This document shows, one piece after another, positions 7,459-16,975 of a DNA stretch of 64,000 nucleotides. The position numbers and the translations under genes were made by a program. The DNA lies in assembly GCA_021324915.1 (NCBI GenBank), contig JAJPIC010000007.1:1-64000 (forward strand), in the 5' to 3' direction. Every line of letters starts with the position of its first letter. Position 1 is the first letter of the stretch. This DNA comes from Beijerinckiaceae bacterium. GTDB taxonomy: Bacteria > Pseudomonadota > Alphaproteobacteria > Rhizobiales > Beijerinckiaceae. The notes beneath the pieces were generated by a model. It saw only the letters and a program-made list of their open reading frames with translations, ran no database searches and was not told where the DNA came from.

Positions 7459-7550
7459 ATTACAGGCCCTGCGGGACGCAGGGCTTTCGCCCTTGCGAAT
7501 ACAATGGATTTCGCATTAGACCGGGTGCCGCCCGCCGGCGGAGAAGGCTC

Positions 7551-8024
7551 ATGATCTACGATCTCAGCGCGGAAACCTTGACTGGCGAAGAGCGCTCGCT
7601 CGGCGATTTTCGTGGCCAAGTCTTGCTCATCGTCAATACGGCGAGCCGCTGCGGCTTTACCCCGCAATATGAAGAGCTCGAAGCGCTCCATCGCAAATAT
7701 AGCGCAGCGAGGTTTTCGGTCCTCGGTTTCCCGTGCAATCAGTTCGGCGCCCAGGAGCCCGGCGATGCGGCCGAAATCGGCGCTTTCTGTTCGCTGACCT
7801 ATGGCGTGACTTTTCCGATGTTCGCGAAAATAGAAGTCAACGGAGCGAATGCCCATCCGCTCTTTCGCTTGCTGAAGGATGCGCAAAAGGGCCTCGTCGG
7901 AACGCGCGAGATCAAATGGAATTTTACCAAGTTCCTGGTCGACCGCCAGGGACGGGTCGCGGCGCGCTTCGCGCCCATGACAAGGCCTCTTTCCATCGAG
8001 CCGGAGATCGAACGCCTCCTCTAA
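7551..8024 (+). CDS. Glutathione peroxidase family protein
   Basis: A 157-residue protein of standard length for the thioredoxin-fold glutathione peroxidase family (BtuE type). The peroxidatic Cys34 is in 'NTASRCGFTPQY', the resolving-helix region carries 'GFPCNQFGAQEPG', and 'EIKWNFTKFLVDRQG' supplies the conserved Trp/Asn of the active-site tetrad. It reduces hydrogen or lipid peroxides with thioredoxin or glutathione in the cytoplasm. It uses Cys, not selenocysteine. It is a single gene between the prophage terminator and hisD. Confidence 0.9.
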   Translation: MIYDLSAETLTGEERSLGDFRGQVLLIVNTASRCGFTPQYEELEALHRKYSAARFSVLGFPCNQFGAQEPGDAAEIGAFCSLTYGVTFPMFAKIEVNGANAHPLFRLLKDAQKGLVGTREIKWNFTKFLVDRQGRVAARFAPMTRPLSIEPEIERLL

Positions 8025-8093
8025 GCGCCTCCTCTAACTGCGATTGCCTGATTGGCCCGACATGGCTAGAGAGACAGGTCCAAGGAAGGAAAC

Positions 8094-9386
8094 ATGCCGC
8101 TGCAACTCGACAGGCGGAGCGAAGATTTCGACAGGCAGTTCGGCGCGCTCCTGACGCGCAAGCGCGAGGTGGCCGAAGACGTCGATCAGGCGGTCGGCAA
8201 GATCATTGCCGAGGTGATCGCGCGCGGCGATGCGGCGCTGATCGATTATTCGCGCACCTTCGACCGCGTCGATCTTTCCTCGGGTCTTGCCGTTACGCCA
8301 CGCGAGATCGCCGCGGCGAAAGCCTCCGCCGCACCCGAAGCGCTCGCGGCGCTCGATCTTGCTTTCGAGCGCATCACGGCTTTCCACGAACGCCAGCGCC
8401 CGCAAGATCTCCTTTTCACGGATCCGCTGGGAGTCGAGCTCGGCTGGCGCTGGCAGCCGATCGAGGCGGCCGGCCTCTATGTTCCCGGCGGAACGGCCAG
8501 CTATCCCTCTTCCGTTCTCATGAATGCCGTTCCCGCCAAAGTAGCGGGCGTGCACCGGCTCGTGATGGTCGTGCCGGCGCCCGAAGGTCATATCGAGCCA
8601 TTGGTGCTCGCCGCGGCGGAACGCGCCGGGATCGACGAGATTTATCGCGTCGGCGGCGCCCAGGCGATTGCGGCGCTTGCCTATGGCACGCAGAGCATCG
8701 CGCCGGTCGCCAAGATCGTCGGACCAGGCAATGCCTACGTGGCAGCAGCCAAGCGCCGCGTGTTCGGAACGGTCGGCATCGATATGATTGCCGGCCCCTC
8801 GGAAGTGTTGATCATCGCCGATGCGAGCGCCAATCCCGAATGGATCGCGGCCGATCTTCTCGCCCAGGCGGAACATGACCGGGCGGCGCAATCGATCCTC
8901 GTCACCGACAGCGCCGAGCTTGCCAAGGCAGTCACAGGCGCGGTCGAGCGCCAACTCGCTTCGCTGCCGCGCCGCGACATTGCGGCGGCGAGTTGGGAAG
9001 ATTTCGGTGCCGTCATTTACGTCGATGCGCTTGCGGACGCGATATGGCTCGCCGATCGGATCGCGCCTGAACATCTCGAGATCATCACGCGGGATGCCGA
9101 GGACCTTGCTCGCCGGATCCGCAATGCCGGCGCGATCTTTATCGGCGCCTATACGCCCGAAGCGGTCGGCGATTATGTCGGCGGCTCGAATCACGTCCTG
9201 CCGACCGCACGTTCGGCGCGGTTCTCCTCCGGCCTCAGCGTGCTCGATTTCATGAAGCGAACTTCGATCCTGAAATGCGGGCCGGATGGTCTCGCGGCGC
9301 TCGGGCCCGCAGCCGTGACGTTGGGCAAAGCCGAAGGCCTCGAGGCCCATGCCCGGTCCGTTTCCCTGCGCCTTGCTCAATCATGA
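8094..9386 (+). CDS. hisD: Histidinol dehydrogenase
   Basis: A 430-residue protein, full length for HisD, which oxidises L-histidinol to L-histidine in two NAD-dependent steps. The signature region is present: 'KIVGPGNAYVAAAKR', 'IDMIAGPSEVLIIAD' and 'LAQAEHDRAAQSILVT' (zinc-binding Gln/His), with the C-terminal 'GGSNHVLPT' His. 'AGGAAGGAAAC' before the ATG is a good ribosome site. It overlaps the UPF0262 gene by four bases, an arrangement common in Hyphomicrobiales. Confidence 0.97.
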   Translation: MPLQLDRRSEDFDRQFGALLTRKREVAEDVDQAVGKIIAEVIARGDAALIDYSRTFDRVDLSSGLAVTPREIAAAKASAAPEALAALDLAFERITAFHERQRPQDLLFTDPLGVELGWRWQPIEAAGLYVPGGTASYPSSVLMNAVPAKVAGVHRLVMVVPAPEGHIEPLVLAAAERAGIDEIYRVGGAQAIAALAYGTQSIAPVAKIVGPGNAYVAAAKRRVFGTVGIDMIAGPSEVLIIADASANPEWIAADLLAQAEHDRAAQSILVTDSAELAKAVTGAVERQLASLPRRDIAAASWEDFGAVIYVDALADAIWLADRIAPEHLEIITRDAEDLARRIRNAGAIFIGAYTPEAVGDYVGGSNHVLPTARSARFSSGLSVLDFMKRTSILKCGPDGLAALGPAAVTLGKAEGLEAHARSVSLRLAQS

Positions 9387-9871
9387 ATGCCAGCGAGCCC
9401 GGCCGGCGCAATCGTCTCGTCTCCGTGGTTCTCGACGAGGCTTCGATTGGCCGCGGCACGTCCGATCAAGAGCATGAACGCCAAATCGCGATCTATGATC
9501 TCGTCGAGGAAAACAATTTCTGCCTGCCGGGTCGCGACGACGGCCCCTATGGGCTGAGGATATCACTGCACGATTCCAAGCTCGCCCTGGAAATCAATAC
9601 GGAATCGGGCGAAATGATCTGCGTCCACGTGCTCTCGCTGAGCCCGTTCCGCAGCCTCCTCAAAGATTATTTCATGATCTGCGAAAGCTATTATGACGCC
9701 ATCCGGTCGGCTTCGCGTGCGCAGATCGAAGCAATCGATATGGGCCGCCGGGCGCTTCATGACGAAGCTGCAACGCTCCTGAAAGAAAGGCTCGAGGGCA
9801 AGATCATCTGCGACATCGACACGGCGCGGCGCATTTTCACCCTCATCACGGCCCTTCATTGGAAGGGTTGA
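9383..9871 (+). CDS. UPF0262 family protein
   Basis: A 162-residue protein that I recognise as the UPF0262 family ('RLVSVVLDEASIGRG...EHERQIAIYDLVEEN', 'ALEINTESGEMICVHVLSLS', 'YYDAIRSASRAQIEAIDMGRR'). The family is of unknown function, restricted to alphaproteobacteria and almost always encoded directly after hisD. The ATG overlaps the hisD stop (ATGA), so translation is coupled. It is cytoplasmic, with no membrane segments. Confidence 0.9.
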   Translation: MNASEPGRRNRLVSVVLDEASIGRGTSDQEHERQIAIYDLVEENNFCLPGRDDGPYGLRISLHDSKLALEINTESGEMICVHVLSLSPFRSLLKDYFMICESYYDAIRSASRAQIEAIDMGRRALHDEAATLLKERLEGKIICDIDTARRIFTLITALHWKG

Positions 9872-10132
9872 TATCGCGTTTTTGCGCTGGGCATGCGTTA
9901 TCGCTTTGAATGATTGTATTCTTTGGCACTGGCTGCGGGAGCCGCGCCGCTGCTGCCGGGCGTTTCGGGCTCGCAGCGAGCGGGATCTTGCGATCGATCC
10001 GGGGTCGGCTAGAATTTGCCCATTCCACTATTGGCATTCAAGATCTCAAGCTTATCTCAAAGCATTGACGAGCGGCGCTATTGATCTCGCGCAGTTCGAT
10101 TCGCGAGGGCAACCAAGGAGGGTCGAGATTTC

Positions 10133-10630
10133 ATGCCGGTTCAATCCTTAAAGCATAAGTTCGCGTTCGCGGCGGCACTCTTCGCCGGGCTCGCATTTCA
10201 GACAGTCGGTGCATCCGCCGAGGGGCCTTTCGCGTCTCTGGCAGGATCTTGGGCCGGCAGCGGAACCATCTCGATGAACAGCGGCACGCATGAGCGAATC
10301 CGCTGCCGCGGCACATATGATGTCTCGCAAGGCGGCGACACGCTGACCCAAAGCCTGCTTTGCGCGAGCGATAGTTACAAGTTCGACGTTCAGAGCACGG
10401 TGAGCGAGCAGGGCGGAGCGATTTCCGGCAATTGGACGGAGACGACACGCAATGCGTCGGGAACCGTCAGTGGCCAGATCCGCGGCCCGGTGATTCAAGT
10501 TCTCGTGACCGGGGTCGGGTTCACGGCCGGAATTTCGATTGCGACCCGCGGCAGAACTCAGTCGGTCGCTATCAGGCCGTCCGGCGGGACCGATGTCGCC
10601 GGCGTGATCGTCACACTCCACAGGATCTGA
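10133..10630 (+). CDS. Exported small beta-rich protein, unknown function
   Basis: A 165-residue protein with a signal peptide (cleavage after 'TVGASA'), then alternating polar/hydrophobic strands starting 'LAGSWAGSGTISMNSGTHER' and 'GTYDVSQGGDTLTQSLLC', suggesting a small beta-barrel or lipocalin-like fold. Similar exported proteins are common in Bradyrhizobium-type genomes without assigned function. A strong AAGGAGG ribosome site lies about 13 bases before the ATG. It is monocistronic, with a perfect hairpin just downstream and a convergent exporter gene beyond. Confidence 0.7.
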   Translation: MPVQSLKHKFAFAAALFAGLAFQTVGASAEGPFASLAGSWAGSGTISMNSGTHERIRCRGTYDVSQGGDTLTQSLLCASDSYKFDVQSTVSEQGGAISGNWTETTRNASGTVSGQIRGPVIQVLVTGVGFTAGISIATRGRTQSVAIRPSGGTDVAGVIVTLHRI

Positions 10631-10640
10631 AGATGCGCGA

Positions 10641-10670
10641 GGCCGGATTCGGGCGTGCCCCAATCCGGCC
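10641..10670. terminator. Hairpin between convergent genes (possible terminator)
   Basis: A perfect 9-bp inverted repeat (GGCCGGATT / AATCCGGCC) with a 12-nt loop, placed in the 46 bases between two converging genes. Neither side has a T run, so it is a weak intrinsic terminator at best and may mainly stabilise 3' ends. Confidence 0.35.
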
Positions 10671-10676
10671 CTGAAC

Positions 10677-13028
10677 TCACGACCATTTTTTGCCGCGTCG
10701 CCAACGCAGCAGCAGCATGATGGTCGGCCGCAGAATAAAGAGATCCGCGATGAGCGCCGTCAGCATGGCGAAGGCGCTGAGCCAGCCGAAGAGCCGCAGA
10801 GACGGCAGATCGGAGAAGACGGTCATCGCCAATCCGCAAGCCAGCACGACAGAGGTGAGGATCAAGGGAGGACCCATGAGGATCGTCGCCCGCTCGACGC
10901 CATGCGCCGGATCCTCGCCGGATCGGTCTTCGAGCCGCAGCCGGTTAAGGAAGTGAATCGTTGCGCTGAGTCCCAGGCCGAAGGACACGGTCAAGGCCAC
11001 GACGCTCGCAAATTGCAGCCCTTGACCGAACAGCCAGAGAACCGTGCCGGCGACGAAGACCGGAAAGACCGCCGGCATCACGGCGGCGAGCATTACGGCG
11101 ACCGAGCGGAACATCACGCCGATGAAAGCCGCGACGAAAATGATCTCGACGGTAAGGCCGCGATTGAGCTTCTCGATCATATTCGAGCTGCTGCGCGCGG
11201 CGATGACTGCAAGGCCGGTCACCGCGATCTCGTAGCCCGGATGCTGCGCGCGTACCTTATCGAGCGTTTTGTCCAGCGCATTGACGATCGGCAGCAAGCG
11301 GCTCGAATCGACGTCCGGTATGCGGCCTTCGACGACGACCGAGTCCTGGTTCTCCGAGATGAACCGGCGGACCAGATATTTCGGTAGAAGGTTGACGTAT
11401 TCCTTCAAAGTATCGACGTCAGTCTTCCCGGCTCTCTCGGCAAGCCAGCGGCGTAGCGTCTCGAGCGACCAGACGTTGCCGATGCCGGCCTGTTTCTCTA
11501 TCGCGCCGTGCACGGCGCCGATCGTGGCGAGGGTCTCCGGCGAATAGAGCGATTCGCCCTTCGGAAATTCGATGAGAACGTCGATCGGCTGGGCACCGGT
11601 GAGCTCTGCATCGAGCCGGCGGTTGGCTTCGATCGCCTGCTTATGCGGGGGCACCTGGTCGGCCAGCTGGTAGCGAGGCTGGAGATTGGCATAAACCGTG
11701 CCGAGCCCGGCGACGACGAGAAGGCTCAACAGGCTATAGAGCGCCGGCCTGCTCACCATGCGATGCGCGATCCAGCCGCAGAAACGGCGCAGCGCATCGA
11801 CCGCAACGTCGGCACCCTTGATGCGGGCGACGAAGGCCGCCTCTCTGCGAACCAGAAAAAGGCCGAGCAACGGCAGGATCGTCAAGACAGAGACGAGCGC
11901 AATGACGGTCGAAATGAAGCCGGCCTGGCCGAAACTGCGGATCAGATAGGAATCGGAAAAAGTGAGCGCGACGAAGGAGAGCCCGGCAGTCGCATGGGTC
12001 AGCACGCAGGCGGGCCCGACGACGCCGATTGCGCCCCTCAACGCATCGACTTTGTTTTCCCCCGCGAGAATCCGGTCGCGTGTCGCAAAGGTGAGCTGCA
12101 TCGAGTCGGAGAAACTGATGACCATGATCAGCGGCGTCATCACGTTGAGGAACATGTTGAGCCGGAAATCCAGCCAGCCGAGTGTGCCGAGCGAAAGCAG
12201 GATGGCGAGCAGCGGCGGCGCCGCGGCGATGATCATGAACGAGATGCGACGGAAGAAGAGAATGGCGATCAAACATCCGCCGATGAAGCCCAGCGCATTG
12301 TAGGTAATCCGGTCGCGCTCGACCGCGTTGCGGATTTCGAGCTGCATCACCGGCACGCCGGAAAGCTGGACGTTCAGTCCCGTTCCGGCGAGGTCTTGGT
12401 CGATATAGCTACGGATCTCCTGCACGACGCCGCCGAGCTTGTTGCTCTCTACGACGTCCGGGTTGAGCGCGAGCACCGCCAGCGCGAGCTTTCCGTCGAC
12501 CGAGAGCAGCTTGCCGCGAATAATCTCGTTGCTCATCACCTTTTGGATGAAATCGCCATAGGCTTTGCCGGTCGGCAGGTCCTCCGGAAAGAGCGGCGCC
12601 GGCAGATGGTTGCCTTCAGGCGGCTGACGCGCGGAAAAGAGCGAGATGATTCCGCGCGTGCCGTCAATCAATTGCAGGTCAGTGACGAGATCGCGCAGCT
12701 TTTCGAGCGAATCGCGTTCGAGAAGATTATTGCCTTCGACGACGACGAGGACGTCGAACTCGCTCGAGGGAAAGCGTTCGGTTACATCCTCGTATTGCTT
12801 GAACGCCAAAGTATTCGAGCGAAACAATTGGCTGAGCGAATCGTCGACCTTGATCCGCTCGATCCCGAAGGCGGCGAGGATTGCGGCGATGACCAGCAAG
12901 ATCGCGACGATATAGGGAAAGCGCAGCGAAACGACCCCGATGCGCTCGATGCCGAACGCGAGGGGGTGCAGCTTAGGTTCCGGCTTCGGCGCGTTCCGCG
13001 GCTTCTCAGTCAGATATTCGGAAGGCAG
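10677..13028 (-). CDS. MMPL/RND-superfamily exporter, apparent CTG start
   Basis: A large inner-membrane transporter with the two-fold RND/MMPL layout: TM1, a periplasmic domain (~200 residues), TM2-6 with a conserved 'TPLIMVISFSDSM' segment, a second periplasmic domain from about residue 430, and TM7-12. It probably exports lipids or hydrophobic molecules. The first ATG/GTG/TTG in frame (TTG at 12899) falls inside TM1 and would delete its N-terminal half. In-frame sequence continues 43 codons upstream to a CTG at 13028, with GGAGAAAG 7 bases before it and a stop just above, and gives a complete cytoplasmic lead and TM1. I therefore call CTG as the start (783 residues); the TTG version is 740 residues. 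It is not clearly the hopanoid exporter HpnN. Confidence 0.8.
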   Translation of the reverse strand: MPSEYLTEKPRNAPKPEPKLHPLAFGIERIGVVSLRFPYIVAILLVIAAILAAFGIERIKVDDSLSQLFRSNTLAFKQYEDVTERFPSSEFDVLVVVEGNNLLERDSLEKLRDLVTDLQLIDGTRGIISLFSARQPPEGNHLPAPLFPEDLPTGKAYGDFIQKVMSNEIIRGKLLSVDGKLALAVLALNPDVVESNKLGGVVQEIRSYIDQDLAGTGLNVQLSGVPVMQLEIRNAVERDRITYNALGFIGGCLIAILFFRRISFMIIAAAPPLLAILLSLGTLGWLDFRLNMFLNVMTPLIMVISFSDSMQLTFATRDRILAGENKVDALRGAIGVVGPACVLTHATAGLSFVALTFSDSYLIRSFGQAGFISTVIALVSVLTILPLLGLFLVRREAAFVARIKGADVAVDALRRFCGWIAHRMVSRPALYSLLSLLVVAGLGTVYANLQPRYQLADQVPPHKQAIEANRRLDAELTGAQPIDVLIEFPKGESLYSPETLATIGAVHGAIEKQAGIGNVWSLETLRRWLAERAGKTDVDTLKEYVNLLPKYLVRRFISENQDSVVVEGRIPDVDSSRLLPIVNALDKTLDKVRAQHPGYEIAVTGLAVIAARSSSNMIEKLNRGLTVEIIFVAAFIGVMFRSVAVMLAAVMPAVFPVFVAGTVLWLFGQGLQFASVVALTVSFGLGLSATIHFLNRLRLEDRSGEDPAHGVERATILMGPPLILTSVVLACGLAMTVFSDLPSLRLFGWLSAFAMLTALIADLFILRPTIMLLLRWRRGKKWS

Positions 13029-13221
13029 AGTCTTTCTCCAAAGAAGCGCGCTCGACGCGTGCTATTCTAGTGATCTCGACCGGCTCTGGCCAGAGGCATG
13101 GGCGCGGGCCGACGCTCATTGCACCGCTATCAATTAGCCGCCAATTGGCCACGCAATGGCCTTGCTTCGCTGCATCGAAGTCTTAAATTATGCCAGAGAT
13201 CCACAGGATTCCTATTCCCAC

Positions 13222-14058
13222 ATGACGTTTGTTGACGCTCTAGAGGTTCCCGGCCGCAAGACCGGGCAGATCAAGCTGCATGGTCCGGCCGCCTTCGAAG
13301 GCATGCGCAAGGCCGGGCAACTCACTGCCGAAGCGCTCGACATGCTGATCCCCCATGTTCGGCCGGGCGTGACGACCGAGTCTCTCGATACGCTCGTTTT
13401 CGATTTCGCCATCTCGCATGGGGCATTTCCCGCGCCGCTCGACTACCGCGGCTATCGCAAGTCGATCTGCACGTCGATCAATCACGTCGTCTGCCACGGC
13501 ATTCCCGATCGCAAGCCGCTGCGCGACGGTGATATCGTGAATATCGACGTCACCTTGATTCTCGACGGCTGGCACGGCGATTCGAGCCGGATGTATCTGG
13601 TGGGCGATGTGTCTCGACGCGCGCAGCGTCTCGTCGAAGTCACCTATGAGGCGCTGATGCGCGGCATCGCCGCGGTCAAACCGGGGGCGACGACCGGCGA
13701 TATCGGCGCCGCCATCCAGGACTATGCGGAAGCCGAGCGCTGCTCGGTCGTGCGCGATTTCTGTGGCCATGGCGTCGGCCGGCTTTTCCACGACGAGCCC
13801 AATATTCTTCATTATGGCCGGCGCGGCGAAGGCATCACCTTGAAGCCGGGCATGTTCTTCACCATCGAGCCCATGATCAATCTCGGCCGTCCGCATGTGA
13901 AAATCCTCTCCGACGGTTGGACCGCTGTGACCCGCGACCGTTCGATGTCGGCGCAGTTCGAACATACGATCGGCGTCACCGAAACGGGGCACGAGATATT
14001 CACCCTTTCGCCCAAGGGCCTGCACCGGCCGCCTTACGACCTTGCGGCCGCTGCATGA
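13222..14058 (+). CDS. map: Methionine aminopeptidase, type I
   Basis: A 278-residue enzyme that removes the initiator Met from nascent proteins. All metal-site residues are visible: His92 (substrate), Asp109 and Asp120 ('[14 protein letters not shown]'), His183 ('GHGVGR'), Glu216 ('TIEPMIN') and Glu247 ('FEHTIGV'). I start at the ATG giving '[20 protein letters not shown]', matching the usual alphaproteobacterial N-terminus; the frame is open a further 22 codons upstream. It overlaps radC by four bases (ATGA), a conserved map-radC pairing. Confidence 0.95.
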   Translation: MTFVDALEVPGRKTGQIKLHGPAAFEGMRKAGQLTAEALDMLIPHVRPGVTTESLDTLVFDFAISHGAFPAPLDYRGYRKSICTSINHVVCHGIPDRKPLRDGDIVNIDVTLILDGWHGDSSRMYLVGDVSRRAQRLVEVTYEALMRGIAAVKPGATTGDIGAAIQDYAEAERCSVVRDFCGHGVGRLFHDEPNILHYGRRGEGITLKPGMFFTIEPMINLGRPHVKILSDGWTAVTRDRSMSAQFEHTIGVTETGHEIFTLSPKGLHRPPYDLAAAA

Positions 14059-14756
14059 CGAAGCCGTCGGCGGCCGATTCGGATGGGCGTCATTATGTCG
14101 GACATCGCGAACGGCTGCGGGAACGGTTTTTAAGAGCAGGCGGCGACGCGCTTGCCGATTATGAACTGCTCGAACTCGTCCTCTTCCGCGCCATTCCGCG
14201 GCGCGACGTCAAACCGCTCGCCAAGGATTTGCTCGCCCGTTTCGGTTCTTTCGCCGAAGTCGTTTCTGCAAGACCCGAGCGGCTGAAGGAAGTCGCCGGA
14301 TTGGGAGAGGCGGCGATCGCCGAATTGAAGATCGTCGCCGAAGCCGCCAAGCGCTTTGCGAAAGTCAGAATGGACAAGCGCCCGAGTCTCGGCAGTTTCT
14401 CCGCTGTCCTTGATTATTGCCGCACGGCCATGGCCTTTCTCGATCGAGAGCAGTTCCGCATTCTATTTCTCGATAAGAAAAACGGCTTGATCGCCGACGA
14501 AGTCCAGGGCACTGGCACGGTCGATCATGCGCCGGTCTATCCGCGCGAAATCATGCGCCGCGCGCTCGAACTTAACGCCACGGCCCTGATTCTCGTGCAC
14601 AATCATCCTTCCGGCGAGCCTTCCCCTTCCGGCGCGGACATCGATCTTACCCAGCAGATCGTCGCGCTCGGCAGGTCGCTCAACATCGCCGTCCACGATC
14701 ATTTGATTATCGGCCGGCAGGGATTTGCGAGTTTCAAAGGCCTGCGGCTGATCTAG
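14055..14756 (+). CDS. radC: RadC family JAB-domain protein
   Basis: A 233-residue protein. The N-terminal helix-hairpin-helix region ('[19 protein letters not shown]') is followed by a JAB1/MPN-like metal-binding domain with the JAMM signature '[14 protein letters not shown]' near residue 177. The old link to DNA repair is not firmly established; JAMM residues suggest metalloprotease-like chemistry. It is translationally coupled to map and is the last gene of that operon. Confidence 0.93.
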   Translation: MTKPSAADSDGRHYVGHRERLRERFLRAGGDALADYELLELVLFRAIPRRDVKPLAKDLLARFGSFAEVVSARPERLKEVAGLGEAAIAELKIVAEAAKRFAKVRMDKRPSLGSFSAVLDYCRTAMAFLDREQFRILFLDKKNGLIADEVQGTGTVDHAPVYPREIMRRALELNATALILVHNHPSGEPSPSGADIDLTQQIVALGRSLNIAVHDHLIIGRQGFASFKGLRLI

Positions 14757-14994
14757 AGCGGGCCAGGCGCATAAAGATTGTATTAATTAATTGATCGGAA
14801 CGCGCATTTGCCCGCGGACAGGCAAGGCGCGTCGCCGCTTGTTCCCAGCCGCTTGTGCCCAACCACTGGTAGCATTCCCAACATTACATTAACCGGAGCG
14901 CTGCTAGACTTGCGTTTGCCCCGGTCTCGGTTGACGAACGTGGTGGGAGGGGCGACTGCCGCGAGTCCCGTTGCGGCGCCGGATCCACGGGATC

Positions 14995-16596
14995 ATGTAT
15001 TTGATGAGTCTCATGCCAGTCAGCCGGAAGCGCGGCCGAGTTCTGCACCTGCCATCTATTGCGGTATGGTCGACCGCATATACGGCTACGACTCTGCTCA
15101 TCCTGATCCTCGGAATCCGCCTCGGAATGGAGGCGGTGCAAGGCTCGGTTCCGGTTTTTTCTCTGCGATTCTTCGCCTTGGCCTTCACCAGCGGAATGAA
15201 TTTAATTCTGGTGACTGCGGCAATCGTCTTTCGGCTAGGGATGGCCGTACAGGCCTATCATGTCCTGGCGCGGCTGACCAAGAGCGAAGCCATGGCAAAG
15301 CAGGTCGCAGGCCATGACGCGCTCTCCGGCCTTCCGAACCGCGTCCTTTTCAACGAGCTCGTCGATGCGGAGACCGCGCGCTGCAAACGCAAGAATTTTC
15401 AGGTCGCGCTCCTCTATATCGATCTCGATCATTTCAAGCAGACCAACGACACGTTCGGGCACGAGACCGGCGACCGCACGATCATGGCCGTCACCCAGCG
15501 GCTGAGCCAAGTGCTACGCAGCGGCGATCATTTCGCCCGGCTCGGCGGCGATGAATTCGCCGTCCTCCAGGCCGACGTGACCGATCCGCGCGATTGTGCG
15601 AGGCTCGCGCAACGCCTGCTCGATGCGATGTCGACGCCGTTCGACATCGCGGGACAAAAGGTCTCGCTCGGCGCTTCGATCGGCATCGCCCTTTGTCCGC
15701 AGGACGCAAGCGGCAGAGAGCACTTGATGCGGCTCGCCGATCTCGCGCTCTATCGCGCCAAACAGGGCGGGCGCAACCGCTATGCGTTCTTCGAGGCAAA
15801 AATGGGCGAGGAACTGCGGCTGCGCCAGAGCGCCGAGGACGAGCTGCGCGCCGCAATCGACAATGACGAGCTGACGGTGCTCTATCAGCCGATCGTGTCG
15901 GCCTCGAGCGAGCGGATCGTCTGCGTCGAAGGACTGGTGCGCTGGCGGCACAAGACGCAGGGCCTGCTCCAGGCGGAAAAATTCATCGGACTGGCCGAGG
16001 AGCGAGGGCTCATCGTACCGCTGGGCGAATGGGTCCTGCGGCGCGCCTGTCAGGATGCCAAGCGCTGGCCCGACATTCGCGTGGCGATCAACGTCTCCCC
16101 GATCCAGTTTCGGCAGAAGGATTTCGTCGCGACCGTCGAAAAAATCTTGGCCGAGACGCAAATGGAGCCGCAGCGCGTCGAGCTCGAACTCACCGAAGGC
16201 GTCATCATTTCGGATGCCGACCTCGCCGAGCGTTCGATGATCGATCTGCGCGCGTTGGGCGTCACCATGGTGCTCGATGATTTCGGCAGTGGCTATTCGA
16301 GCCTGATCTATCTGCGCCGCTTCGCCTTCGACAAGATCAAGATCGACCGGTCCTTCCTCGAATCGATGGAAATGACCGGGGAAAGCGCCATTATCGTCGA
16401 ATCGATCGTCGGGCTCGGCCGCTCGCTCGGCCTCACCGTCACCGCGGAGGGTATAGAGACGCCCGAACAGGCGCATTTCCTCGCCGGGCTCGGCTGCCAC
16501 GAGTTGCAAGGCTTTCTTTATTCAGAGCCGGTGACCATCGAGGAAATCGACGCCAAATTGGCCGCAGAACGCGCCCTGCCGACACCGGTCGCCTGA
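14995..16596 (+). CDS. Membrane-bound GGDEF-EAL cyclic-di-GMP protein
   Basis: Two transmembrane helices (residues ~22-42 and 57-80) are followed by a GGDEF domain with an intact 'RLGGDEF' (184-188) and an RxxD inhibitory site five residues before it ('RSGD', 175-178), then an EAL domain whose signature reads 'EGL' (312-314). The EAL domain keeps 'AINVSPIQ', 'LELTEG', 'LDDFGSGYSSL', 'KIDRSF' and 'TAEGIE', so both cyclase and phosphodiesterase activities are plausible. No sensor domain separates membrane and catalytic parts. The start is uncertain: TTG 14971, or the ATG used here. It is monocistronic. Confidence 0.9.
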   Translation: MYLMSLMPVSRKRGRVLHLPSIAVWSTAYTATTLLILILGIRLGMEAVQGSVPVFSLRFFALAFTSGMNLILVTAAIVFRLGMAVQAYHVLARLTKSEAMAKQVAGHDALSGLPNRVLFNELVDAETARCKRKNFQVALLYIDLDHFKQTNDTFGHETGDRTIMAVTQRLSQVLRSGDHFARLGGDEFAVLQADVTDPRDCARLAQRLLDAMSTPFDIAGQKVSLGASIGIALCPQDASGREHLMRLADLALYRAKQGGRNRYAFFEAKMGEELRLRQSAEDELRAAIDNDELTVLYQPIVSASSERIVCVEGLVRWRHKTQGLLQAEKFIGLAEERGLIVPLGEWVLRRACQDAKRWPDIRVAINVSPIQFRQKDFVATVEKILAETQMEPQRVELELTEGVIISDADLAERSMIDLRALGVTMVLDDFGSGYSSLIYLRRFAFDKIKIDRSFLESMEMTGESAIIVESIVGLGRSLGLTVTAEGIETPEQAHFLAGLGCHELQGFLYSEPVTIEEIDAKLAAERALPTPVA

Positions 16597-16613
16597 ATTT
16601 CCGAGCAGCTCAA

Positions 16614-16901
16614 TCAATGGAGCCGCAATTCCGTGAAAGTCCGTATCTCGGCCGGTTTGATGATTCGCGCATGACCGATTCGGACGCTATAGAGCGGGCC
16701 GTCGAGCTTTTCCCGCCAAAACGTGAGAAATTTCATGAGCACCGGAAATTCCGGCGCTACATCATAGTCCCGCCAGACGTAGGTCTGAAGGAAAGCCGGA
16801 TGGTCCGGCATGCGATAGAGGATCTCGGCCGTGGTGAGGCCATAGCCCGCCAGTTGCCGCGCGAAATCGCCGGAAGGTTCTGATTTGGCTCTCGCATGCA
16901 T
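16614..16901 (-). CDS. Usg family protein
   Basis: A 95-residue protein recognised as the Usg family ('FARQLAGYGLTTAEILYRMP', then 'LQTYVWRDYDVAPEFPVL', 'FLTFWREKLDGPLYSVRI', 'ARIIKPAEIR'). The family was named in Caulobacter as the gene upstream of trp genes; its function is unknown and it is mainly alphaproteobacterial. Here it is not near trp genes and lies convergent to the GGDEF-EAL gene with a 17-base gap. Confidence 0.85.
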   Translation of the reverse strand: MHARAKSEPSGDFARQLAGYGLTTAEILYRMPDHPAFLQTYVWRDYDVAPEFPVLMKFLTFWREKLDGPLYSVRIGHARIIKPAEIRTFTELRLH

Positions 16902-16975
16902 CGGTCAGCTCCCGCTGCTTCCGCCCGAAGCGGAATCGAACTCATTCATTGCGGGGCATTATACTTAACGAAGTC

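Noticed and set aside
9924-9940. Sigma-54-like promoter (TGGCAC...TGC)
   Set aside because: The spacing between GG and GC is 8 bases, not the required 10.
12899-13137. Divergent small ORF upstream of the MMPL exporter (12940-13137, plus)
   Set aside because: Overlaps the in-frame N-terminal extension of the exporter on the other strand and has no motif.
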